A DNA stretch of 27,700 bases from Phaeoceros laevis. Taxonomy: Eukaryota > Anthocerotophyta > Anthocerotopsida > Notothyladales. Below the pieces are notes generated by a model. It ran no database searches. It worked only from the letters and a program-made list of their open reading frames with translations, and was not told where the DNA came from. This document shows positions 17,159-26,191 of this stretch, piece after piece. The stretch covers positions 1 to 27,700 of the forward strand of contig JBNGIQ010004672.1 in assembly GCA_049999765.1 (NCBI GenBank), written 5' to 3'. The translations under genes were made by a program, and so were the position numbers. The number at the start of each line of letters is the position of its first letter. Position 1 is the first letter of the stretch.

Positions 17159-17835
17159 ACTGCCAACACAATGGCACCTGTTGATACGATCTTCTATGTA
17201 CAGCAACGCCTGTGTAATTTGTCGTCGTCCCCCATCTCCGAGAAGGAAGCTTTTGCGTCGGCGTTGGAGCTGGCCCATGACTAGTGGTAATTTGACAGGA
17301 GATGAGTGCCACAGTTTGAAAAGCCACTTATCAGGCCGATCACCTCTATAGAGCAGCTTGCTCTGCGAAGGGTTTCGATCCATTTATTTGGAAGTAGTCT
17401 AGGTAGATGGTAACGGTTTTCTGGTGTCTCAAGAAGTTTTCAGTTCGTTAGCTAAAGTCATCGGCATTGGCCGAGTGCCCGAGACCGGTATCAAATTTTT
17501 GTAGTGAAGGGTGCTGTCACATGCACTCTTTTGATGTCAGGTTTCATGTCAAAACGATCGGTATTGTTATGATATTTACCACCAATCAGTGTATACTGTA
17601 TATCACATGTGGTCTTTTGACCTCCTTTTGGCTCAAAATTTTCAGCTTTCCGTACTTCTCATTAGTCTTTGCCTGCTTCCTCAGACTGAAATGCGTGCCG
17701 GTATCTAAAAGTTCTGTTGTTTCTTCCCGCCGGTTGCTGTTTCTCTCCCGCCTTGTCTGGCATCCTCTTGGCCTTCCACTGCTCGGTCTGGAATCGAGTG
17801 GGACACTGACAGTGCAGGAAGCGGCACCGCCAGCT
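17159..17835. other. Intergenic: RPT6 3' UTR and promoter of the HR-like lesion-inducer gene
   Basis: The left part is T-rich and probably contains the RPT6 3' untranslated region. The right part becomes C/T-rich (17700-17835), as is common in plant 5' leaders. An open frame of 245 codons starts at 17467 and reads through into exon 1 of the next gene, but it has no family resemblance and no splice support upstream of 17836. Confidence 0.5.
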
Positions 17836-19213
17836 ATGGGTTTCATATCGTTCGTCGGCCGCCTCTTCTTTGCTGCGATCTTCATGTTGGCCGCAGCCGA
17901 GAAGTATGTTCCTCTTCGTGCCATCCCTGATGTTGCACCCCGCTGCTTCCGTCGGGCTAGCCCTCATCCTGCTGCTTGTGGTCCTGCTCCTGGTGTTCTT
18001 GCGCATTTTAGGCCAAAATTTCATGGACTTTTTGTGGAAGTACTGCCTCTGGACTTTGTGAAGACTGCCCCTACTTCCCTCGTACCCGAGCATGGCAGGA
18101 AAATTTGCGTACTGCCAGGAGCTTCTGGAAGCAGGAAAGAAGTGGCTGCTGCAGGGCAAAGATGTTCAAGATTGCTGTGGCTGCAACATGTAGCTATGCT
18201 TTGAGGCGTCACAGGAACTAATGCAACTGACTGATTGTGCCAGTGCTCTGGCTGAACGCGACATTTTTTTTGTCTCTTGGGTGAATGGCCCGCTATGATC
18301 TCAGCAGGTGGCACTCAAGTTGCGGAGATTGCCAACCCAGAGTGCTGAGAGTCGTGGTATTTTTCATCGGTTGTTGAAATGAGGCATGTTGTTTGTCTGT
18401 ATTTTCGAGAGGCCTTCCGTGTGACATTCAGTGTTGGGAAGTGTGGCATGGTGTTAGCCGTAGTTTTTCTCCGAGCAGGTGTCTTTGTAGGCAGTCTTTC
18501 AATTGACTGCTCTGTCGGAAGTCTAACGGTTTGGTCCCGTGTATTAGGATCCACGAATTTACCGTTGGACTGGAAGGCAGTGGAGCCCGAGCCTTGGCAG
18601 ACCGGAAAATTGCTTTGTTTGGAAACCATGTTTTTACAAGATTGGGAGTTCACCTACCAGCGTTTGATGTGGGCACTGTTCTTAAGTTTCCAGCATATCC
18701 CTTGTTTTGCTTTGTATATGCACTGATAGACCCCGATGTTGATCACCTATGCAGTCCACCTACTTGTTGGCCGCAGCAATAACCCTCGAAGGCGTAGGTG
18801 GTTTTCTTTTCATTTTTGACAGCATCTTTGGGGCGTATCTCTTGGTGAGTCTAGAAGTCGGTTTTCATGGCCTCACTTTGGATTAGCGTTGGACAGTTCA
18901 CCTTATCATCGACCTTTGTTGCTGTTATACTGTGCAGCTCCTGTTCCTTGCTATAATCACTCCTATCTGGCATGACTTCTACAATTACAAAATTGCCAGT
19001 GTGGAATATAGCCAAGAATTCACTCACTTTTTAAAGGTGTGGGAGATCAGTAGCTTATTCATGCATCTTGCCTTCATCACGCATGAATATCCTCATGATG
19101 AGTGGTTGGTACTGTTTTTGCAGAACTTGGCTCTTTTTGGAGCCCTGCTGAATTATGTTGGGCTGAAGCGATCTGCTGCGCTAAGGGCAAGGAGGAAGAA
19201 GAAGCTACTGTAG
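17836..19213 (+). CDS. HR-like lesion-inducing family membrane protein (DoxX-like)
   Basis: A small plant membrane protein of the HR-like lesion-inducer family (Pfam PF05514), named for cell-death lesions caused by some members when overexpressed; the biochemical role is unknown. Exons 17836-17903, 18548-18668, 18755-18844, 18938-19036 and 19124-19213 give 155 aa, the usual family length. The start MGFISFVGRLFFAAIF is the conserved first hydrophobic segment. Then come a loop (EKIHEFTVGLEGSGARAL), NHVFTRLGVHLP, a second membrane segment (GGFLFIFDSIFGAYLL), TPIWHDFYNY, and the last segment with the family signature QNLALFGALL-like, here KNLALFGALLNYVG. The tail is basic (RARRKKKLL). Intron 1 is unusually long here (644 nt). 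It was placed because donor GTATGT at 17904 and acceptor ATTAG at 18547 join in phase and restore family sequence. The donor of exon 2 (GTGGGC) is weak. Confidence 0.9.
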
Positions 19214-20063
19214 AAGTTGAACAATGATCTCGCTGTGTACATCGTCGGCTTCCCTCAATGAAATTTGTCTGTTGGCTCATTTGACTATCATTATTTTTAG
19301 CCGGAAGTGGCTTTGGAATCGTCTTGGCTCGTTGAACACTTCAACTCGTTCGAATTATTGAAAACCAGAGAAAGCTTGAAAGCCAGATTGTTTCAGCAAC
19401 AGTAAGTGCAGAGTATGAAGGGCCATCGAAGGGGGACGAGGAAGGTGAAGCACAAACAAGGGCAAACCAGCTAACCCCAGGTACATTACATCCGATAGCC
19501 TTATCATCCACGTACATGTTACCGACATTTGCATCGACAGCTCGACACATCAAACTACTGAGTCGTAGTGTGCATAGCGTGCGTAGCCCTGACTGCTTGT
19601 ACTAAAACCCTAAATTGCTTGGCCTTTGAGCCCAGCCAAAGGAAGAACTGAGTCTTATTTAGAACTCCCAGCAGTGGGCCAGCACAGACCTTTTTCCAAG
19701 TCATAACTTATTATTTTCGTGTCCTTCATTTCGCCACAGTGTGGTGCGAACTTAGTCTACTGACGGTCTGTTGACACATCCCGTAAGTAAGATTCTGGGA
19801 CTCCGTCCAGGATCCATTCCGAGCCTCGGAGCTGAGCCTGCGTGCCATAGGGTTTCACGGATGGTTTCACTCACGGGTCTGGGCTGCTGGGCAGCTGTTT
19901 TCAGTTTGGGTAACCTTTTAAACCAGTTACCAGATGCTCTCTCATTAATTAAGTAATGTTGTTGCTGCTCTTCTCATTTTATCATTTCACCCTGGTTCTC
20001 TTATGCCTTAACCAAGCTGCAGATTCGCCCCCAACATAGAGACTTATAGATTAGGCGCGTTAT

Positions 20064-20126
20064 ACAAGTATGTTATAACTTAAAAGATTATAGAATGCAA
20101 AATCTTTTAAGTTATAACATACTTGT
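20064..20126. repeat. Perfect 26-bp inverted repeat (foldback) with 11-nt loop
   Basis: Bases 20064-20089 are the exact reverse complement of 20101-20126, with an 11-base loop at 20090-20100. Farther out, GAGACTTA at 20039-20046 pairs with TAAGTCTC at 20128-20135, across an asymmetric internal loop. The structure is AT-rich. It resembles a small foldback or MITE relic; a small-RNA precursor is a less likely option. Confidence 0.9.
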
Positions 20127-20560
20127 GTAAGTCTCAAAGTTATTTTTATCCTCGTAACTAGACTCGTTTTTCCATCACAAGTTAATTTGGGAGGCTGTGT
20201 GGAAGGGCTCTTAGTAGAGGGTCTAGCCAAGTTCGATTGGCCACAAAAACGATATTTTGAGGTGACGCCTTGGCTATGGACCCTAAGGAAAACCTTGCAG
20301 ATATTTTCATACTTGCCACTATTTAAGTGTCATAGTGTTTTCTTTAATAATGTTAGAAAAAAATTAGCAATACTATGCCCTTTGTATATTTGATTTCCTT
20401 CTCTTTCGAAACATTTGCTTGCGTGATAACTTTCTTTTCTTCCTTTTTGTATGTTTCACTCTTCTCACTGGTCTTACAATCTGGACCATAAAAATACTAT
20501 GAATTTAGACATGTTGTTTCAACTTGTTTGCACTCAAAACAAACCTGATGACCGTACAAG

Positions 20561-20682
20561 GATGAATGAATTACAATGAATTATGGATGGAATATTTATA
20601 TAATGTTCAATAAATCTTAAGTGGGTACGATCGTGATGAATGAATTACAATGAATTAATAAATCTTAAGTGGGTACGATCGT
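20561..20682. repeat. Interleaved direct repeats (23 bp and 25 bp)
   Basis: A 23-bp block occurs at 20561-20583 and again at 20635-20657. A 25-bp block occurs at 20610-20634 and again at 20658-20682. The second pair is contiguous with the second copy of the first block, whereas the first copies are separated by 26 bp. All copies are identical, which suggests a recent local duplication followed by deletion of the spacer in one copy. Confidence 0.85.
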
Positions 20683-22046
20683 ACTACGCACACTGGCATA
20701 TTGGTCATGATCAAATCAGTAAGAGTATTACTTTATTAGATGATTCCGGTGTATAATCAATCTTCCATTTCACGCGCTTTTTCTTAGAAGCTGTCCAATT
20801 AAATGGATAAAATCTTTTCACTTCATCAAATTTGTTGATATTTTTCATAGCAGACTTAAGGGATATGTTTATATCTTTTGATTGAGAACAAAGGTTATCT
20901 AACAAACCATAAATAAGTTTTTATAAGTAATATGTTCAATTAATATATATATGAAAAGCTTAGAATGGTTTTTGAAAAGCTTCCTTCATTTCATGTAGGA
21001 TCGCGTAACTTATTGTGACTTGCACTTCATGCAATAAGGAAAGGTGTTCCCATAATTCTTGACTTCCCTTACATCATTCACAAAAAATTATATGCATATT
21101 AATTTAAAAAACATACATTTATTAGGATCTATTTTTCGATTTTGTGTACTTTTGTCGGAAATATTACTCCATTTTGAACCCATTATTCATGACATTAGGA
21201 TATCTATAACAAATAAAATATTTCTATAGAGTATCTTTATAGAAATCCATTTAATAAAATAGAGATTCAAAAATCCATTATATTAGAATCCACAGAAAAT
21301 AAGTATGCCCAGGAAGTTTAATATTGAAATAGATTTATTCTTATAGGAGTAGAAAAATATATGTGCATTTGATTGCATTTGATATGTTCATTATATCATC
21401 TAATACTTGAAACTTTCTAACAATAGTTTGAAGGTTAGAAGATTTATTTACGTAGGAACTAAACCATAGATCCCATGATTGTTGATACCTTTTGTGATAG
21501 TTCTTACATAGTGACACCTGCCCTTTTTGCTCCAAAAATATCCATGGGACCATGACTGGCCATTTATATAGTTGAGCCGGTTTTGGATGAACGCTGCCGG
21601 TAGCTAAGAGCCGCATGGATTAGGGAGGCTGCCTGACGTACGTAGCCGCTCGGTTTTGGGCGAATTCTACACATGTTATTTTCGTATTCTCGCAGAATCT
21701 CGCTAGGAAAGGTTAGCAAACTAGCGTAATCTGTAGCTTTTGCCGGTGACCGGTGATCGCGAGGTCTCACAATGTCCAAACGAGGGCGGGCTACGCTAGA
21801 CTACTTGCAAGAACTTGAATGGTAACCATTGCCAGATCGCGGGAGTGGTGTTTCAAAATAGGTGGTCCAGTTCTCCATGAAATGGCAGGGGGCAGCTTCA
21901 AATTCGGCTTATCGTTCTTAGGCTGCCTTCATAGTTCCCATCTCCGTCCTCCTGCAATTTTGATAACAACGTCTGGAAAGGAAGACAATTGGATCCACAG
22001 ACCACACGTCGTGGTAGTGCCCTATCACGCTAAGCACGGATAGAAA

Positions 22047-22053
22047 TATATAG
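22047..22053 (+). promoter_or_regulatory. Possible TATA box of the phosphatase gene
   Basis: TATATAG lies about 30 bp upstream of the ATG at 22081. If used, transcription would start almost at the start codon, which is unusual. Either another promoter upstream is used (a second TATA-like TTATATAG lies near 21564-21571) or the leader is extremely short. Confidence 0.3.
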
Positions 22054-22080
22054 AGAGGCTTGGTCGAAGTATCTCTAACG

Positions 22081-24387
22081 ATGGCACAATCACGGCGTGT
22101 CTCATTTGCTCCCACTCCCGTGCTGCCGGCGCGGAGGACATCGGAAGCTCCAAGCGGAGCCTCTCCACGTATTGATGAGCGTAAAAATTTGCCCGTGGGT
22201 GAGACCAAGGCGGGTGCAGATACGACCTTGCCCAAGGAAGGGCAACCTCTGCACACGAAGTTTAATGACGAAGGTATTTTGGAGCCCTTCTTAACGACGG
22301 TGCAGAAGGACAACTGCAAAGCTGCTGCGAAGCTTTTACAGCAAAAGGTGCAAGGGCCTTCAGGAAGGAAGCTCGTGGAAGAAGAATTTGCGATGCTTGA
22401 GGTAATTCTCAGAAACCGAACCTTTGTTTTTCTCCTTTGTCTTCCAGTATGCTCTGAGCCAATTCAACGTTTGCAAGCATTTACTGGCCAGCGCAGAGTC
22501 TGACATTGCTCGAACCTTAACAGCCATGGGCTGTGCTGCCAGCAAATCTGGCAAAAGGCTTGGAACTCAGCGTATGTCAGAATACTAAACCTACATTAGG
22601 AGGAGTTTGCATATCAGCCAGCCATCAATTAGGAGCTGATAGGATGACATGGTGACGTCAGGTTTCTGTCTTGCAAAAATCGGTGACAGTTTTTGAATAT
22701 TGCTACGCTCTTTCTAGAGCAGCGTCTCTAAGCTCCAGCATTTGTTCCCTGTGAGCAGTCAGGTAGGCAAACACTGGCAACCAAGAAGTTCGAGGTGGCA
22801 CGGATGCCTAAAAACGTTATGAAGAATCGGTATCGGACTCTCCTTCCATGTATCCTGCTCCCGTTTGCAGTAGTGACAGGTGTTAATACTTTCAGCTTCT
22901 GATCAACCTGCTTGACAAGATGTGTCAGCTGCACCTTGACATGGCACATAGATGACGACACGAGGGTTGTACTGCAGGTTCAGCAAGGGTCATCAGAGGA
23001 TCGCACTGACTATATAAATGCTTGTCATATTGAGGTTGTGTTCATTGAGAAACTGTATGTATGTATGTTTGAGAGGCTTTGTTCAGTGTCACCCTATAGC
23101 TATACCACATTCTTGTGCCACAGGATGCTGCAGTTGAAGGTATACCGAAGTACATCGCCACACAAGCACCTCTTGGTCACACTGTTCTAGACTTTTGGGA
23201 GATGGTGTTCCAACAGCACTGCCCTGCAATTGTCATGCTCCATTCAGAAGATCCTCGCCTTGTATGTGTAACATCTGACACAATGCCCAGATGATTAGTG
23301 TGTGTGTTCTGGTTGTTTGGTGTTTGGACCACACTTGAAGATGCAGAACATGGAAACGAACATTGAACATGCAGAACCAGGAAACGAAGATTGCAAAAAC
23401 GAAGGTTCTTGACTCTTTGCAACTGCAGGGCAACCCATATTTTCCACCCAAAGTGAATGATCATCTAGTGTATGGACGACTACGGATCACTAACCAAGGC
23501 GTCTTGCGAAGTGACAGTCCAGTTGTGATGAGATTCTTCCTACTCCAAGACATCTTGGTCAGTGTTGAAGAAGGATTTCGTAATTTGTGGTAGATGAGAA
23601 AGGTTCTTCCTTAGCACTGAGTGTTGTTCTCGCCCATTTGCTGATGACCAACTCAGTCCACCATAAAGTGGTCAGTCCATGGTAGAGGCGTTACTTTGGC
23701 ATCCATGGTGCAGAACAAGGAAGATGAGCAACATGTTGTTCACTACGAGTATCTCCAATGGCCAGACCTAAGCGTCCCACCGTCAACAAGTGGTGTGAGA
23801 GAGCTTCTGAAAAGCCTGTACAACTTCCCCAAGAATGTTGGGCCATTTGTGGTGCATTGCAGGTGAGCACTCCTTATTAGCCAGACTGAGAAATGTCTTG
23901 CATGGTGGGAATGTTCTCACAGGTTGAGTAAGGACGTGTATTAAGTCGGAACGAAGTGGTTTCCAGTCCGGCAACGAGCCACTGATGGTGTTCTGGGTGG
24001 TTGCAGAGCGGGGATTGGAAGAACTGGCACCTTCATATGCATAATGGATACAATGTATCGTGTCTTCAATGGCGACTTTTCCGCGCTGGACCTCCGCAAA
24101 ACACTTGCTAATTTGAGGAAACAACGAATGAACCTGGTGGAAACACTTGTACGTGGTTTGATTCGTTTACGGCGGATTTGTGGTTAGTGCTCTCCCTGAT
24201 CCTTTTTTCACGAAAGTTTTGTGGCTGGCATGAGTAGGCCCAGTACGAATTCTGTTACCGGACGGTGGCCGATGAAGTGCAAGAGCTTTCCAGCAAAGAC
24301 TACCTTTCTTGGAGAAAGCACAACGTAGTGAAAGGCTCCTACCACATACCTTGGCCGCAGCGAACCTCGAACATAACGACACTTTGA
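22081..24387 (+). CDS. Classical protein tyrosine phosphatase (plant PTP1-like)
   Basis: A cytosolic tyrosine-specific phosphatase resembling Arabidopsis PTP1. Preferred exons: 22081-22401, 22759-22849, 22952-23034, 23124-23261, 23429-23557, 23714-23862, 24007-24148, 24238-24387, giving about 400 aa. The first ~85 residues are a low-complexity N-terminal extension. Conserved blocks are [41 protein letters not shown], the WPD loop (about 270-272), the P-loop [13 protein letters not shown] with catalytic Cys at about 303, and the Q-loop-like QYEFCYRTV. The P-loop has Arg where most family members have Ser (HCSAG); that codon is split by an intron. The segment after HSEDPRL is divergent and lacks the usual KC.YW/F-type block, having only PYFPPKV. 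An alternative model adds exon 22448-22571 with a 46-nt intron before it and starts the following exon at 22763; it keeps frame but makes the EF-to-NRY spacing longer than in PTP1. Confidence 0.88.
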
Positions 24388-26191
24388 CCTGAATTCAGAC
24401 ACTCACTGTATATGTGACGGATTGACTGAACCCCAGATACTTCATGGGTAGTTACTGCACTACTGTATTTACAGGTTTGAGGTGAGAGACGTACCAAGTG
24501 AACTACTTACTGCAAAAGGCAAAAGCTAGGGGCTCCAGCCTCTCCACTGTATCCGCCTTATTACGGTAGTGTGGGCGGTGAAGAATCATCAGAGATTGAT
24601 GTTTCCTGAGATGATACACCTACCCTTATTATAGCATCAGGATTTTGGATTTGAAGAAAAAAATGAAATGAGGTGAAGATAAAAGGACGTTCAAGAAGGA
24701 CATCTCCAACGGGCTGTCTCCAAATTTGTACAAAGCCCATTCTACAGTTGTTGTCAGATCCAGTCTGGGGCCAGCCAAGCCAAGCTCAGACTACAGCCAG
24801 GCTGCCGGTCAGGACCCGTCTCTTGACGGGTTTCAGCTGACCGGCAAAGATTGGGTCCTACCGGTACTTGCTCTCACGTATTATTACTGCGAGATGCTAG
24901 CCAGCCAGCGTTACAAGAAAGAACGCACGCCTGTGCCGGGCGGAATCTTGCACCCGATGTCCTTATTAGGGCAGGCGGCGCAATTTTTAATGCATTAACA
25001 GCATGGATTCATGGAATATAGCCGTTCTCTTGATGAAACCTTACGAGCGTTCCAGGCTAGCGAACCCATAAGACGTGGGCACGACCGGCATTTTTCTCCC
25101 CTCTCTCGCATACATTTTGCATCGCCTACGTTTTTAGACTCGTTTTTTCGATCCACTCGGGGCGGGGCCGGGGCCGGCGGTTCTGGACCAGTCTGTCACT
25201 CTCTCGCTCTCGGCTTGGTTTCGACAGTGGCGGAACTGGCGAAACTGGCGATCAGGGGGTGCTTCGCAGTGTCACAGGTCTCTCAGATCAGTCCCTGTAG
25301 GCCTCGAAGCTCCTTGCTCAGCTGTCCGCGTCCGGAGGCGCTTGTTTGCTGGTTTTCCGCATTCTTCCTGGCAGATGACAACGACTGGCAGCAATCAGCG
25401 CATGCCACCTCTCTTCCGCATCGTCTTCCTCCAGTTGCTGCTTGCCGGATCTCTCTCCAGTCCGGCTCTGCTACAGTAGGTCCTGCTGCTGCTACCCCCG
25501 GCGCAGCAGTCTCCAGACCCTGCCTGCCTGCCTGCTGTTCGGCCGCTGGGGCTTGTCTGGCTGCGAGGCAGCCGTTACGGTGGAGCTTTGGATTAATCTT
25601 GGAGGAGTCACTGCTCAAAGTTAGCGGAGGGCCGTCAAGGATGCTTAGGAGGCGGATTCAGGGCATGGCAAGGTGCGGATCGGAGGCAGGCAGGGCTGAC
25701 GAAGAGCAGGGTATGGTAGCGTAGGGGGCTTGTGCGCGGGGAATCGCTGTTGCTGGGATATTATGCCACATTGGCATTGGCAGCCTTTGAGGCTGAGCAA
25801 CCTGAGCCTGTCGCAGCTGGTGTTTCTGGCATCCAGGCATGAGCGCATGAGCTTGTCAACGCCGTGGCTCGCAGCGGACACAGGTGAGGCGCAGCGGCAG
25901 CAGCTGCGGAAGCTCGTTGTGGTGATCGGATTTGGCCTGCGGCATTTTTAATATCCTGGCCATTGCCAACAGCTCCGTTGGAGAACGGAATTTTTAGCGC
26001 ACAGGTTGCATCCCGGGTTCCGATCCATTTCTGCTTCCTTGCTTATTGGTGACGAGCAGCAGGAGGATCAAGCCGGCAGTGTGGAATCTTACGCGGCCTT
26101 CACCTTCTCGCTTGCGGGACTAGCTCAGCTAGCTTTTGATGTGGTGGGACGAATGCATTGAGCTTTTCTTTGGCATCTCTCGTTCCCGGAT
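24388..26191. other. GC-rich intergenic region, likely promoter and leader of the proline-rich gene
   Basis: This 1.8-kb stretch has a nested hairpin at 24803-24846 and a G/C-rich tract at about 25158-25182. The longest open frame on the + strand is 237 codons (25011-25724). It has no recognisable domain and reads like GC-rich non-coding DNA. The C/T-rich stretches nearer 26190 fit a long plant 5' leader. No RNA gene was recognised. Confidence 0.5.
24803..24846. repeat. Nested inverted repeat (two-tier hairpin)
   Basis: TGCCGGTCAG (24803-24812) pairs perfectly with CTGACCGGCA (24837-24846). Inside it ACCCGTC (24814-24820) pairs with GACGGGT (24825-24831) around a TCTT loop. One unpaired base on the left and five on the right form an internal loop. 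The position is about 420 bp downstream of the phosphatase stop codon. Confidence 0.8.

Larger units (their letters stand above)
19214..22080. other. Large intergenic region with an AT-rich block
   Basis: About 2.9 kb with no supportable gene. From 19214 to about 19950 the composition matches the genic surroundings and contains a telo-box-like AAACCCTAAAT (19605-19615). From about 19950 to 21560 the DNA is strongly AT-rich and carries a perfect foldback, direct repeats and a small 9-bp inverted repeat (21220-21228 with 21238-21246). At about 21560 composition switches back abruptly. The last part should hold the promoter of the phosphatase gene. The AT-rich block may be a decayed mobile element, but no transposon protein or long terminal repeats were found. 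Confidence 0.55.

Noticed and set aside
17467-18204. A 245-codon open frame overlapping exon 1 of the HR-like lesion-inducer gene
   Set aside because: Only 17836-17903 within it matches the family. The rest is upstream leader and intron 1. The apparent PKF motif at about 18014 is chance, because exon 2 at 18548 supplies the family-like segment in the right phase.
19341-19553. A 70-codon minus-strand frame downstream of a telo-box-like motif at 19605
   Set aside because: No family resemblance and no continuation by plausible exons; the telo-box position could be coincidence.
20711-20905. A 64-codon minus-strand frame in the AT-rich block, considered as a transposon remnant
   Set aside because: Lys/Asn/Ile-rich composition follows AT content and no gag, polymerase or transposase motif is visible.
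21918-22319. A 133-codon minus-strand frame overlapping the start of the phosphatase gene
   Set aside because: It lies opposite exon 1 of a well-supported gene and shows no domain.
25011-25724. A 237-codon open frame on the + strand upstream of the proline-rich gene
   Set aside because: It has no recognisable domain, its Cys/Arg/Pro/Ala content follows the GC-rich base composition, and no splice or neighbour evidence supports it. A real but unknown protein cannot be excluded.
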